Assembly (NCBI GenBank): GCA_034336665.1
Contig: JAPFBE010000036.1
Span: 310,001-374,000, forward strand
Direction: 5' to 3'
Source: Luscinia megarhynchos
Taxonomy: Eukaryota > Chordata > Aves > Passeriformes > Turdidae
Length of the DNA: 64,000 nucleotides
Shown: one piece after another, positions 30,919 to 43,225 of the stretch
How the letters are laid out: each line of letters opens with the position of its first letter
Position numbering within the stretch: the stretch's first letter is position 1
Translations under genes and position numbers: made by a program
Notes under the pieces: generated by a model
Told to the model about the DNA's origin: nothing
Database searches by the model: none
What the model saw: only the letters and a program-made list of their open reading frames with translations

Positions 30919-30935
30919 CCCCACTTTGGGCGCCA
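30919..30935 (-). promoter_or_regulatory. Primer binding site, tRNA-Lys type
   Basis: The minus strand reads TGGCGCCCAAAGTGGGG, one base different from the classic tRNA-Lys(1,2) complement. It lies a few bases after the LTR end, fixing the element orientation. Confidence 0.75.
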
Positions 30936-30943
30936 AAATCTTT

Positions 30944-31650
30944 CTTGGTTTGAAGGACAGGTGTCTGACGATGAAGGCAGAAGCTTTTCTTTGCAATAGA
31001 CTTTAATTCCACTCCCCCCAAGTATTTTAATTGTTTGAATCAAGGACTCTGAGGCAGAGATAAGGGGGTAGGAATAACAGCTCTTTTACTAAAATATTTA
31101 ACCGTACAAGCAGAGATAAAAGCAGTTATTAAAATTACCAACAAAACAGAAAAAATAACTCAGTTCCAGTTCTTTCTTTAGCTGCGGACACACTCGGTCT
31201 GTGTCTGTTCCCGGTGATGTAACACGTGGCAAAGCCGGCGCAGCTGCAGAGAGCAGACGGGAGCAGAGGCGGGAGCAGAGGTGGAAGGGGAGGGCGGGGA
31301 GGGGAATAGCAACGGCTGCGCCCGTCTCAGGTGGGAGCAGGCTGGATGGGGTAGCTCCTCGCTCACCGTTTGTGTTCTGGTGGTCAGCTCTGTCCTCAGA
31401 GGTAGGAGGCTGTAGAAGGGGAGATGCAGGGCAGGTGATCACAGACCGTCTGGCTCTCCTGTGTTCAGCCGCGTGGCTGGAGATGCGGGGGGGAGGGGTC
31501 CTCTTCTCGGCTCCGATCGCTGGAAACAAGAGTAACCCCTCGGGAAGCCGCTCCCACCTACCCCTTTTGTCTAGAGTCGTCAAAGGTCCTGGGTGTAACC
31601 CGGCAAACGCCGTTAGCATGATAATGGGAAAAATTCATTAAATTGACACA
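30944..31650 (-). repeat. 5-prime LTR of ERVL element
   Basis: On the minus strand it carries AACTGGAACTGAGTTAT, TCTGTTTTGTTG, the TTAGTAAAAGAGCTGTTATTCC poly(A) region and a CTTCAAACCAAGA end, as in the plus-strand LTR at 35209-36071. The U3 part is GC-rich. The start (right end) is approximate because a CR1 lies at 31716. Confidence 0.6.
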
Positions 31651-31715
31651 GTAATAGAAAAACACTCAACACCCAACTGATAGTCTTTTCATACGCACTT
31701 TTCTTAGCTGTGCTT

Positions 31716-32287
31716 CATAGAATGGTGTGGGTTGGAAGGGACCTTAAAGACTATCTATTTCCAACCCCCCTGCCATGGGCAGGGAACTTTCTAGTAGACC
31801 AGGTTGCTCAGAGCCCCATCCAGCCTGGCCTTGAACACCTCCAGGGATGGGGAGTCCACAACCTCCTTGAGCAATCTCTGCCAGTGCCTCACCACCCTCA
31901 CAGGGAGGAATTTCTTCCTAATATCTAATCTAAACCTACCCTTCTTCGGCTTGAGGCCATTCCCCCTTGTCTTATCACTACATGCCCTTGTGAAAAGACC
32001 CTCTTCAGCTCCCTTACAGGCCCTTTTTATGTACTGGAAGATGCTATAAAGTCTCCCCAGGGCCTTCTCCAGCATTAACAATCCCAACTCTCTCAGCCTG
32101 TCTTCACAGGAGAGGTGCTTCAGTCCTGTGATCAACTTAGTGCCCTCCTCTGGACTCGTTCCAACAGATCAATGTCCTTCTTGTGTTGAGGACCCCAGAG
32201 CTGGATGCAGTACTCCAGATGGGGTCTCACAAGGGCAGAGTAGAGGGGGAGAATTGCCTCCCTTGCTCTGCTGGTTATGCTTCATGA
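31716..32287 (-). repeat. CR1 LINE 3-prime fragment (minus)
   Basis: The plus strand shows the reverse complement of the CR1 3-prime end: CATAGAATGGTGTGGGTTGG, then CTTGAACACCTCCAGGGATG, the TTCCTCCCTGTGAGGG-type region and a block ending with GGGTCTCACAAGGGCAG near 32240. About 570 bp, well preserved. Confidence 0.85.
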
Positions 32288-32333
32288 CTCAAATTATCTC
32301 AGTTTATTCTAATCATAAGTCTTGCCCATATCC

Positions 32334-32633
32334 TGTTGCTGTAGGGCTAGGAGCGGCAAAAGGATACAGCAACACAGACTTCCTCAGAAGGCAGAAGAAG
32401 CAATTTATTGAGGAATTAGCCAAACTTTTATAGACTGGATTGCAGAAGCAAGGGTAGAATCAAGCTCATTGGTCCAAGGAAGGCAACACCTCTTGTAAAT
32501 ATGCTTTTACCAAAACATCATATTTCCCACGTACTCTCCTGTGCACAACACCAGATGTTAGACTTTGTTATTAATTCTTTCTTTTCTGTCTTCCTTTGAG
32601 TAGCTTGGCAAAATTCACACTGCTGCATCCACA
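32334..32633 (-). repeat. Solo LTR (300 bp) with 6-bp duplication ATATCC
   Basis: Plus-strand ends TGTTGCTGTAGGG and CTGCATCCACA, flanked by ATATCC at 32328-32333 and 32634-32639. On the minus strand it has CTATAAAAGTTTGG then CAATAAATTGC, a compact class II (alpha/beta-like) LTR. Confidence 0.88.
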
Positions 32634-32891
32634 ATATCCTTCTGTAATTTGAAAAGAATTAGTCCTAGGCGTTCTAAAAAAACCAATTTGTAATAAACAG
32701 AATCATCAGATGTAGAAATAACATTTTCTATATTATCCTAGTTAAAATTATGGATTAACAGCAGCATAAAAGGATTTTTTCCCTCATGTTCTGTTCCATC
32801 TCATTGTCTTTCTACTTGCAAAAAATAAGAATAAATATGTCTTAATAAATAAAAGTAAAATGTTTGTCACAGAGCAGTTTTTCATAACAAG

Positions 32892-33830
32892 CTGTCCTGG
32901 ATAATCAAAAATGCTATTGTGTTCCATATCTATCTGTGCCTATAAAATGGTTTCTGTCTCTTTAAGGCCTGGCACTGCAGCCGGAAATGGAGCCGGGGGT
33001 TGCAACAGTCCCTTAAAAAATGCAGAGCACTGAAGCCGAGTTCGCTCTGGCCTCATGATCTTGGACTCAGGCAGAGTCCCTCTCTTGCCTCTTGGATCAT
33101 GCTCTTTTGCCTTCGTTCCAGCCAGGAGGCAGAGATTTGCACTTTCTTTCCAGACTCACAACAGTATCAACCCTAGAAGCCATTTCACAATCAAAAACTG
33201 TTTCAGAGTGAATCTTGCAACGTCAGTCAGCAGCACAAGGACAGGGCCAGTCAGGGCCAGGGGGTGCCATTTTTGATGCTTGAGGAGACCATTCCTCATA
33301 CATACCTACACCAGAGTCTCAAAAGCAGCAGCACCAGTGCCGGCAGAGTCCAGTGGGTGGCAGACCGAGGCAGTGAGACAACAGCACCGACACCCAACCA
33401 ACCAGAGGCTGATACTTCGGGGCCGGAGTTCCCCGGGCAAAGGTTCAACAATTCTCATCTGCCACTAGAACTGCTTCATAAGTTCCTACCTTTCCGAGAG
33501 GGTGGGTTTTTTTGGTCTGCTATCTTTTCTCTTTGTCTCTCAGACTGTGCGATTTCTTGTGACAAGCACCATCTTGAGAAGGAAAGCCGGTTGCCATTTC
33601 CCCTTTGTCTTTGAAGCCACGAGGTTGTCAGTGGAGGCCGCTATCTTGAAAATGAGGGGCATTCCACCATTTTAAGTTTCTTTTTTTGTTCCCAGGGCAG
33701 TTTTGTGAGATTAAGCAATTTTGTATCCAGTGATTATTTACTGCTATTTTTTGCCTGCTGCTGTTTCACTTGTTATTAAACTGTTATTTTTTAACTTGTA
33801 TCTACTCTCATTTAATTTCTCTCTATTGAT
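32892..33830 (+). repeat. Possible LTR (plus)
   Basis: It starts TGTCCTGGATAATC. There is a TATAAAATGG near 32941 and an ATTAAACTGTTATTTTT region near 33776, then TCTCTCTATTGATGG. This resembles the gross layout of bird ERVL LTRs. No duplication or second copy in the window supports the ends. Confidence 0.35.
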
Positions 33831-34783
33831 GGAAAAGGATTGGTTAAAACAATAAGGGGAGGCAACTCATTCCAGAGTGTGTACCTCTTACATTGTCTTA
33901 AACCAAGACACAAACTAAAAAAACTCCGCCAAAGGTTGTATGCTGACTGAGTGTACAAACCAAACAAGTATTTAACCATCTGTTCATATGGAGGTTTTTT
34001 TAACATGCCTTATGCTATACAGGGTGCATCAGAATGAAACAAGGACTTGTGTTTCTCTTTGCAGAACTCCATAACTCCAAAATACATATTACAAGGAACT
34101 TCATTATTACAATAGGTAAAATCTTTTGATGATGGATATCCACAGGTTCTCCTATGACTGACTCATCCCTTGTTAACCAGGAATGTGCTCTGCTACAGTT
34201 CAGTGCACATACTTGTGAATAACTGTCACATTATTCCTGGACTCTGAAGCACAAAAGGCACACTTTCTCAGTGGAAGAAATGAAATCAAGGTCCTCTGTA
34301 TCATAGCTTATCAGGATTTAACTTCAAGAACACCTGATGGCTGAAGAGCAAAGAATAATCTTTTCAAGACTGTATACCTCTCTTTAAATCTCAGTCAAAT
34401 AAACCCTGTGAAAACTTTCATGTTGATGGCATGTGTGTTTAGATGCCCTCCATACATATCCCTGTGGTGATCATGTCTGTAGAATAAACCCAGTTTTCGT
34501 ACTTTAGCTGTTCTTAAGGATTTACATAGTGAACAGTGTCAGCACTATGACTATATTAGATGCAAGTATAAACTGTTGCAGCAGAGGTACTCTATTTTAG
34601 TCTTTAAAATGGTCATGATCTATGCAGAGGACCAGGCCTCGTCCACCAGAAAAACAAGTATGTTTAATACTTGATGTGAACTGAACCAGTGAGTGTTTCA
34701 CATTTGAACAGAATAAGTTTCCATTTTCTATTGTGAAACCTAGCATCAAGGCGTTTATGATTAGAGCAATACTCTATGGGTTG
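33831..34783. other. Unassigned
   Basis: No coding or repeat similarity is recognised apart from sequence that might continue the preceding LTR for about 80 bp. Confidence 0.4.
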
Positions 34784-34930
34784 GTGTCCTGGTTTAAGAG
34801 ACAGAGGTCTGCCATGGAAGGCGGGAACTCTCCTGGAATGGAAAGATGACCTCCACCCTCCAAATCATTATAACTTCAAAATTATGGGTCTTCCAGGCAA
34901 AACTATGGGAAAAGTAATGAGAGGAATGTC
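34784..34930 (-). repeat. ERVL-type LTR fragment (U5 side)
   Basis: It starts TGTCCTGGTTTAAGAGACAG, matching the left end of the minus-oriented LTR at 5302, and has the CTCCAAATCATTATAACTTC block. It is lost after about 145 bp. Confidence 0.6.
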
Positions 34931-34934
34931 GCAT

Positions 34935-35208
34935 TTGTCTTTACAAACAAGCTGTGGATCTGCTGGTAGATAAGGCTAGCACTAAGAGATAAAAGAAACA
35001 ATGGGATTTAATTGCATTCCCATTTCTACTCGCTTCAGAGACCATTCTGGGTTAGTTATCAGTCTCTGAATTCATGTTTTCTTGATAGCATACGGCCCAA
35101 TTTTAGTAATTGTGGGAATTATAGCTTGTTCTTTTTCCTCTAAAATAATTGGAGTCTGAATTATTGCAGCCCTCTTTGACATTGGTGGAGTTGTTTTGGT
35201 TTTGATTT
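34935..35208 (-). pseudogene. env: Env SU C-terminal remnant
   Basis: The minus frame contains IGPYAIKKT and NPEWSLKRVEMGM, aligning with 51200-51330 of the env at 50246-52784 (IGPYIIKKT, NTAWSLKQVKLLM). It is separated from its N-terminal part at 36072-36406 by an inserted ERVL-type LTR. One in-frame stop follows the first motif. The TM half is missing to the left. Confidence 0.65.
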
Positions 35209-36071
35209 TGTGAAACTCGATGCACTATTGAGTAACGTTAAAATCAAGATCAAGGCCTTTTGCTGTGCACGTGTTGGGGGTTGGGTTTTTGTTTTTCCCT
35301 TTTTCTCTCTGTGGAATTTTCTCCATTGTTATGTTAAAGGACTTGTTGGCTACACCCCAGCACGGATGGCTAGTATCAGGGGGAGGGGAGACACTCCCTG
35401 TCCCTTTGTTATTTTTTGGAAGTTTCTCCCTGCATGGGGGGAGGGGGGGGTGGCGGGGGGAAGAAGGAAAACGCCACTAGACTAGGGGGCAGGTAAAGGA
35501 GGTAGGGGAAGCTGAGCTCTCGCTCGCTCGCTGGTGGAGTCAGAGGAAGACGGCCGGTGCTGCTACCTATCACTCCCCCTCTCCCCGCCATCCCAACGCT
35601 GGGAGCCACGTTCTCTTCTGTCGGACACTGCACTGCTGCCTTCCTGCTTCAGCCTGCTACCTCGGGGCACCCAGCTGAGCACCGCGACCGACACTATGAG
35701 CGGAGGAGTCCCTCCTCTATCCCTCTCACACCTGGACCGCCGCCATCACCCCAGTCCTTCGCAGCTGCACGGGATCAGCCCTGCCCCCACCACTGGTAAC
35801 TAAGCGCAGTGAGGTGGTGTCTGCGGCCGAAAAGGACTGGAACTGAGTTATACTGTTCTGTTTTGTTGTCAATTTTCATAGCTGTTGTTGTTTTTGTTTG
35901 TCTTGTTAGATATATTAGTAAAGAACTATTATTCCTATCCCCATATCTTTGCCTGAGAGCCCCTGATTCCAAAATTATAATAATTTGGAGGGATGGGGGG
36001 GTTTGTACTCTCCATCTCAGGGAGGAGGCTCCTGCCTTTCTCGGCAAATACCTGTCTTTCAAAACAGGACA
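35209..36071 (+). repeat. ERVL-type LTR (plus) inserted in env
   Basis: The right end is CAAAACAGGACA at 36071. It has a TTAGTAAAGAACTATTATTCC poly(A) region and the AATTATAATAATTTGGAGGGATGGG U5 block. The U3 carries a long G-run region (35435-35462). The left end is set where env similarity stops. No matching duplication was found, so some sequence was probably lost at the insertion. Confidence 0.65.
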
Positions 36072-36406
36072 GCACCCTTCATTTTTAAGTCTAAATTCAG
36101 GACACGTGATCAAGCATTTGTCACAGCATCCAGGAACAACTTGGATGAGTTCCATGGGTGGATGGTGAGCCTCATGGAACCCATCTTGTATGAATGCATA
36201 TTCACATCCCACAAACATTTCTCCCTTCCCACATACTTGCATTTGTGACGTAACATTGTGCTTAAAGCCTTAAAAGAGTAGGGATCATAAGCTTTCCCTT
36301 GGCATTGGTAAATCCTGGTTACACTGTACTGATGTGGTGTTGTTTTGGCTCTTATTATAGTCGTGGCAATGACCACATGGGTCACAACCATTTGCATTAT
36401 GTCCAT
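36072..36406 (-). pseudogene. env: Env N-terminal part
   Basis: The minus frame from the ATG at 36406 has a hydrophobic signal-like start and a CQGKAYD motif shared with 3869-4212. It begins close to the pol stop (about 36425), normal for pol-env spacing. The frame ends after 98 codons and the LTR at 36071 follows. Confidence 0.65.
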
Positions 36407-37537
36407 GGTAACTATAAGTCCATTACTCGCTGTTCCTGGTGAATTTAAGCTTCAGCTCTCTGTCACCTGGTGTAACCTTCCAAGTTTCTTCAGGAGCCTT
36501 CTTCAGTCGGGAGTGATGGATCCACGCCTTCTGTTCTTTGATCTTGACTGCCATGAAAGTGATGAGGAGTACCTGGAATGGTCCTTCCCACTGTGGTTCC
36601 AAAGTCTTCTCTGCAAAAGACTTAACGTATACTTAATCTCCACGTGTTAGATCATGTACTGGCCCATCTAATTCTCTGCTTTGGGCCCCAGCCACATATT
36701 TTCCAATTTCTATTAGCTGTTTATTTAGGGCCACCATGTATTTGTGTAGAGTTTTTTCCTTTACTTGAATGGGTGTTGTCCCTTCTTGGACTGCATATGG
36801 TCTCCCATACAATATTTCAAAAAGGCTTAATTCCCTTTTGCTTTTGGTTTTGTTCTAATCCTTACTAATGCCAATGAAAGAACCTGGGGCCAAGGCAAAT
36901 TTGCCTCTTGCCCCAGCCTAACAATTTGTTATTTAATCAAATTGTTCATCGTCTCCATTTGGCCACTGGATTGAGGGTGATATGGGATACGCAATTCCCA
37001 ATCTATCCTGATGCGGGGACTAATTTGCTGTACAGATTTGGAGATAAAATGTAGCCCTCTATCAGAAGATATAGTGCCTGGGACTTTAAAACATGATATT
37101 ATTTCTTGTAACAGTGTCTTGGTCACTTCTCATGCCTTAGCTGTCCTGGTAGGGAAAGCTTCTGGCCATCCTGAAAAGGTATCTGTTAACACTAATAGGT
37201 AACGATACCCCCCTTTCCTGGGCAATTCCGTAAAATCAATTTGCCATTGCTGCCCAGGTCCACAGCCTTTCCCAATTTATCCAAATTTAGTCTTTGGAAT
37301 GTTTTTAGGATTAATTTGGAGGCAAAAACCACACTGATGAGTTACTTGTGTTATTGTGCCTTTTGATTTTCAAGCTAGAATTCTCTGTTTTAAATAATTG
37401 TATAGAGTGTTTATTCTCCAATGTGTTTTCTCATGTTCTTTTAGCACTAATAACCACCACAAGTAGTAAGGTACTTCAATTTTTCCTTCTTTTGTTACAG
37501 CCCACCCTTCCTGGTTATAAGTTGTTGGTTTTTTTTA
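36407..37537 (-). pseudogene. pol: Integrase (core and C-terminus), gammaretrovirus-like
   Basis: On the minus strand, near 37240 the core starts with QIDFTELP, followed by SSDRGLHF near 37040-37060 and GQMETMN near 36940, so the D, D, E residues are recognisable. A C-terminal domain with WEGPFQVLL lies near 36560-36590. Stops occur (for example near 37280 and 36933). The zinc-binding part lies at the insertion point of a solo LTR. Close relative of 4215-5301, and unlike the class III-type integrase at 47074-50154. Confidence 0.75.
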
Positions 37538-37542
37538 ATAAG

Positions 37543-38797
37543 TGTCACGGTGTGACTTGGGTTTGCCAACCTTAATAAATTTAATTTCTTTTTGAGACAG
37601 GACCCAGGAGTAGAGACAAGGCAGGCTCAAAACTTAAAAAGGTACAAGAAGAAATTTATTAATAATACAAAAAAGAATTAGAATTCAGGATAAAATTCCT
37701 AGATTGTTCCCTCCCCTTCATTCCACATTTCTTACCAACAACATACAGAGAGAACACTTCAGTCAGTTATACACTCAAATAATCAGTTCAGTTTACTTCA
37801 GAGAGAAAAGTCCCTTTTCTGGTTATGGCTTAGGGGGTATCTTCACCTTCACAGTCTGCATCCACCCGAGACCCACAGAACTATGAATTTTCCTCACATT
37901 TACACAGTCCTCCCAGAGCCGTGTTATGGGTTATGATGCACACATGGGGTACCACCTTTAAAGGCAGGCTGCTAAAAACCAGAATTCTCTTCATTGTCTT
38001 CTCTATCAAATGTCTCTGTTCATATTCCAGTTCCAGAACAGAGACCCCCATTCCCTCGGGGCAAAGGATCCTGTTCTCAAATATTTCAACCCCCCCATGT
38101 ATTTTCCACAGTTTAAAGGAACTTTAGTGAAGTCACAATCCCCACAGCCCACAAAAAAGGTTTTCAGCTACTTGCATCTTTTCAATCTCTTCCCACCAGG
38201 AACTTTATCTTCATTCCGCTGACCTCTGTAGTCTCCATGCTTCATTTATTTTCATTCAGGGAAGCTCAGGAGATCGAGGATTATATCCAGGTATAAAGAA
38301 GTTACAATTGTATCCAGATTGCAAAGAAACAAACAAGGGCAGCTGGAGGCCTCTTCTGCCACGTGGAAAGGCGAGCTGAGCCGAGCTGGCAGGGCAGAGG
38401 CCATGCGGCCAGTGCTGGAGCCATGCGGCCATTGCTGGAGCCATGCGGAGCCGGGGGGCCCCCAAGCCAGGGGCTCCCCGCAGAGCCGGTGCCGGGCCGG
38501 GCCCCCTGCTGAGCCTGGAGCCGGACTGGGGGGCCGGTGCCCCGGCCAGAGGCCACCGCACCTCCCCAGGCCCCAAGCCGAAAGTGAACAGTTAACTCGA
38601 TCCACTGTGATTTGTGAAAGCAAAACAACCTCTAATTGGTTTCCCAAGCTGTCCATCACCAAATCAGCTCTCTGATTGGTGCCAGCAGCTCACAGGGGAA
38701 GCTCCCAGAGACTGGAGAGTCCCTCCCACTCCCCAGCCTCATGGAGCTTGCCTTGAGGCTAGTCCACCCGTCCCCCTTACCACGTGAAACCAACACA
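37543..38797 (-). repeat. Solo LTR (1255 bp) with 5-bp duplication ATAAG
   Basis: It begins TGTCACGGTGTGACTTGGG and ends CACGTGAAACCAACACA, with ATAAG at 37538-37542 and 38798-38802. Same family and orientation as 6029-7350. It splits the pol between RNase H and integrase. Confidence 0.92.
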
Positions 38798-38802
38798 ATA
38801 AG

Positions 38803-39588
38803 TTTCTTATCTTTTTTGTTATATACTGGCTTGCCTTCAATAGAGATCTTTCCATCTGGAATTAATGCTGCCTCGACTATTTCGTTGGGTACCTCAGATT
38901 TGGCTGCATTTTTTTCCTCTCTGTCCGCCAGCTCATTTCCTTCTTCCAATTCTGGGGTCACGTTTTGGTGTGCCTTGATGTGCATAAAAGCTACCTTTTC
39001 AGGTAACTGAACTGCATCTAATAGTTTTAGTATTTCTTGTGCATGTTTACTATTTTTCCCTTGTGAGTTCAGCAGTCCTCTTTCTTTCCAAATAGCTCCA
39101 TGTGCATTATCCACTCCAAATGCACACCTTGAGTCTGTATAAATGTTGATTTCTTTTCCTTTTGCCAGCTCTAAGGCCTGGGTTAAGGTGATTATTTCAG
39201 CTTTTTGTGCAGAGGTATTTGTTGGCAATTGTCCAGACTCTATTACTTCTCTGCTTGTGGTAACCGCATACCCAGCATGTCTTTTTCCACTGATGATATA
39301 GCTGCTCCCATCAGTGAACCAGCTCTCAGCGTCCTCGAGAGGGGTGTCCTTCAGATCCGGGCGACTGGAGTAGGTGGCTTCAATGGTCTCCAGGCAGTTG
39401 TGGATCACTGGTACTCCCATACTCCCACTGAGGAAAGAAGCTGGGTTCACAATATTAGTTACCACAATTTCAACATAATCTTGTTCTACCAGTATGGTCT
39501 GGTACTTTAGAAATTTTTGTGGGGAAAGCCAATGTCCCACTTTTGACTCCAGGACTGCAGACACTGTGTGGGATACTAGCACGGTCAT
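38803..39588 (-). pseudogene. pol: RNase H of gammaretrovirus-like pol
   Basis: The minus frame from 39588 has the late RT connection region, then WFTDGSS, a Q-K-A-E motif, YTDSRCAFG and a HIKAHQ helix, the gammaretroviral RNase H pattern. It is open from 39588 into the inserted LTR at 38797, where the frame runs on into LTR sequence. Confidence 0.8.
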
Positions 39589-40985
39589 CTTCTGGCCTAG
39601 GGTGAATTTTCATGCTTCTTGGATGTTCACTGCTATGGCTGCAACAGCTCTGAGGCACCCTGGCCACCCCTTGGCTGCTGTGTCCAGCTCTATGGAGAGG
39701 TAGGCAACCACCCTCTGGTACGGCCCCAAGTCTTGTGCTAATACTCCCAGAGCAATCTCTTGTTTTTCATGAGAAAACAAACAAAAAAAATGGTTTACTC
39801 ACATCTGGAAGTCCCAGGGCTGGAGCTGACATAAGAGCCTTCTTCAGTTGGTCAAAGGCTCGTGTTGCTTCTGTTGTCAACTGAAGATCCCTGCTCCCTT
39901 CCGTGATTAAGGCATACAGGGGTTTAACGAAAAATCCATAGTTATAAATCCACAGTCTGCACCACCCCGTCATGCCTAGAAAGGTTCTCAGTTCTTTTAC
40001 TGTCTGGGGTTTCAGGGTTTGGCATATTGCTTCTTTATGGTCTTGCTCCAAGGTCCTTTGTCCAGCACTTACTTCATAGCCCAGGTAAATAACTGTTTGT
40101 TTCACCATCTGGGCTTTCTTTTGGGGTACCCTATACCCCTGCAGACCCAAAGTTTAGGAGGCTTACCGTCCAATCCACACATGCCTCTTGGGTCCGGGTG
40201 GCTATTAAGAGGTCATCCACGTACTGAAGCAGTTGTCCTTCTCCTGGTGGGGGTTCCCAAGACTCCAAATCTTTTGCCAGCTGTTCTCCAAATATGGTAG
40301 GGGAGTTCTTGAACCCCTGGGGTAGTACACACCATGTGAGCTGAGTTTTACATCCAGTTTTGGGATTCTCCCATTCAAATGCAAAAATTTTCTGGCTGGC
40401 TTCATGGAGAGGGAGGCAAAAGAAAGCATCCTTCAAATCTAAAACAGTAAACCAGGTTAGTTCAGGTGTTAAACAAGTTTACAAGGTGTAGTGGTTTTCA
40501 TCGACTGGGTCAGTTATCTTATTAACAGCTCTTAAATCTTGTACTAACCTGTATGATCCATCAAACTTTTTCATGGGCAAAATAGGAGTATCAAAATCAG
40601 ATTAACACTCATTTAATAGTCTTATTTGCAAAAAGTTCTCAATAATTGGGTTGATTCCTTCTCTGTCTTCCCTTCTCAGGGGATATTGTTTGACCCTTAC
40701 TGCTTGTTTTCCTTCTTTAAGCTGGAATTGTAGTGATAGAGCATTCTTTGCTCTCCCTGGTATATTAGAGGTCCACACCCCAGGGAACACCTGATCCGTT
40801 ATTTTCTTAATAATTTCTTCTTCATTTTCAACTTTAATTTCTTTGGTTATTAGCATTAAGCTTAACAGTTCCACATATTGTTGATCTTTTACCTCCAAAA
40901 TAATTTTCCCATCCTTAAATATTATTTTTGCTTCCAGCTGCTCTAGCAAATCTCTGCCCAAAAGTGCAGATGGAGCTTTGAACAT
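39589..40985 (-). pseudogene. pol: Reverse transcriptase of gammaretrovirus-like pol, interrupted
   Basis: Minus-strand pieces: the protease end LLGRDLLEQL and RT start at 40985-40602; the palm at 40436-40131 with WCVLPQGFKNSP and intact YVDD (40212-40223); and the thumb at 40150-39767. Several stops and at least three frameshifts separate them. Confidence 0.75.
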
Positions 40986-41165
40986 ATATAAAAATCGATG
41001 AATACCCTACTGTTTTCCCAATTTATACTTTGGTGGTTTGCAAAAATATGCTGTTTCAAATTGGCCAGTCACCCCCTTTACTATAACATAAATATTTATT
41101 ATAGGTATCAGGGCCTTATTTAACATCAAATATGTTGCTCTTGTGTTTACTATAAATTCCATTTA
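40986..41165 (-). pseudogene. Protease remnant with mutated active site
   Basis: The minus frame reads FIVNTRATYL where D-T-G is expected, so codons at 41139-41147 give N-T-R: both the catalytic Asp and the Gly are lost. The downstream LLGRDLL motif at the start of the next frame confirms the register. Confidence 0.6.
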
Positions 41166-42765
41166 TAGGTATCTTTTACCTGTATATTTGTTGAACTTAC
41201 AATTTTCAACGAACTGCACAACAAAAACACAACTCACAGGCTAAAGTCACAGCTCCTTCTTGGACATGGAAGTCCGTTTAGCCTGGGATCCCCCTCCCTG
41301 AACCTTCTATTCCTTGGCATATAATTTTATCAGCAAAGTAAAGGGGAAGGGATAAAAGCAACCAACAAAATAAGGGGTTAACAGTGAAAAACAGTGAACA
41401 AAATTACTTAAAATAACTCTTCTAAAGCTTAAGTCACTGACCAAGACAAATGGTTATTCTTTTCAACACAAATTGGCAATTTTTTTTTCCAAAATGCTCA
41501 CCACACACACTGCACAACTAAAGAAAAACTCTTCTTTATTCACCTTTAAGGGAACTCACATATCACAACCAAACACTCTCAAACACTTCACTCACAAAAC
41601 TTATACAAAATAAAAAACCAAAAATTCATTTTCTCTCCCTTTACATTGCTAATCACAGGTCGCTAGCAAACCAAACCTCTCTCGTTATACCTTGAGTTAA
41701 ATATTCACAAAGCTATGCCAAAAATCCATCAAACTTTGGCCAAGACAGTTTCTCTGCGGTGGGGGGGAGGAGTTCCGGACTCACGTCGCTGCCTCACCCC
41801 TCCGCATTTAAAAATTAACCACGCTTTGTAAGAATACTACCCCTTACACCAAAAATTCTAAAGCCTCACAAACAAGTAACTATATTTTCTCACAGTTCCA
41901 CTATTCCGCTGCTTTTACACGCAGTCAAAATACACACACAGCCTAGCTCACGCAATTCACGTAATAAAAGCGCTCCAAGTTCCTTCACCTTCTGAGAGTA
42001 AATATCCCTTTTACTACTCAGTAGTAAATCTTAAAATTCTTTCACAATTTACACATACAGGACTTTTGCTAACACACTCCCAAAAGCGCACTAACCAAAA
42101 CACATACAGTGCGCTGCTAACCCACAATTTAAGCACACAAAGCTCACAAAATCAAGCTGCACACTCAAACACATACGCACATCCGGTACGCACAGACTGT
42201 GATCACCGTATTGTGTGAGCCAAAAACACAACCTGCCACACACACCACCACCCGCGGCTGATGTCCCAAGCTGGAAATCACTACCGCACCGCCTTAAAGC
42301 TACAAATGAAACTGGAGCCACCACTGCTTCCATACCACAACAATACTGGCAATGCTATTATTACCACTGCCCGAGCTCCACCGCAACGCTGCCGCGCGAG
42401 CTCTACTCCCGGCGGCCGCTACCGGTGCGCCACTACTCCCCCACTATGGGGCAAGAGTTCCTGGTGCTGTTACCAGCCTTACCTGGAACACAAACTACTA
42501 CCAAATTCCGCGGAAACTTACAAACAAATCCACTTTAGGCCTTTTCACTGTGCTCCCGACGTCTCGCAGCGTCTTATCAGTTTGCCTGTCTTAAATGTAC
42601 CTATCTTTAATTTTTAAACCTACATTTTGTCCTTATCTCCGACAGTCCTAGTTCTGCTCCCCGGCGTGCTAGCGAGGAAAAGGAGCCCTCTCCCTAGGAA
42701 GATCTCAAGCGGGCATCCTAGAGGGGTCCCAAACCCTGCTGGCCCCTCGGCCAGAGAGAAGAGTG
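41166..42765 (-). other. Leader and decayed gag region
   Basis: Between the primer site and the protease remnant. The first part (42765 leftwards, minus) resembles the leader at 44207-45182. No gag domain could be recognised and the open frames here are short and low-complexity. Confidence 0.4.
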
Positions 42766-42782
42766 TCCCACCAGAGTCGCCA
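42766..42782 (-). promoter_or_regulatory. Primer binding site
   Basis: Minus strand TGGCGACTCTGGTGGGA two bases after the LTR end. The first eight bases equal those of the primer site at 44189. The tRNA was not assigned. Confidence 0.65.
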
Positions 42783-42784
42783 AA

Positions 42785-43225
42785 TGATTTATCAAAATAT
42801 GAGTATTGGTCTACTATCGATACTCAACTGTAACAGACAAAAGACTCTCTAACAATTTAAATTTACAAAGTGTATGTTTATTCAGCACTGGGCAGCAGCG
42901 TGAAGTAATCCTCTAATATGCACTGCACAATTACGGGTGATCATAGAGTCTATTGACAAGAGTTTCAAACAAATGCATACTCATAATAACAGAACCTCCC
43001 ATCCCCGCTTCCAATGGTAATTAGCTTGAATAGCTATTAAGCATGCGTGATTGACTTCTTAAATTAAGTCTGGGGTCGGTTTCGTGGGGAGGGGTCTTAA
43101 AAGGAGGAAGTAAGGCGAGTCTTCCTCACCCTAAACTCTCGACCTTTTCTATCAATGACAATACAAATGGCTTCTGAGGATAGTCCAATTTGTTTTGAAG
43201 AATAAGTTTCTGGTTGCATTGTCCA
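42785..43225 (-). repeat. 5-prime LTR of the gammaretrovirus-like-pol ERV
   Basis: On the minus strand it runs TGGACAATGCAACC to TGATAAATCA. It has GAATAAACATACACTTTG and GTTAGAGAGTCTTTTGTC, clearly related to the R/U5 of the 624-bp LTRs at 43562 and 26667. It abuts the inverted-repeat arm R. The U3 is shorter and different. Confidence 0.7.

Noticed and set aside
31201..31641. 146-codon plus frame and 173-codon minus frame in GC-rich DNA
   Set aside because: They fall in the U3 of an ERVL LTR and show no recognisable domain.
35534..35803. Two overlapping 80-89-codon plus frames
   Set aside because: They lie in the U3 of the ERVL-type LTR at 35209-36071 and have no partner in the related LTR at 30944-31650.
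42215..42617. Overlapping frames of 80-118 codons near 42.2-42.6 kb
   Set aside because: Low-complexity translation within the leader of a minus-oriented ERV; no similarity to gag or any other product in the window.
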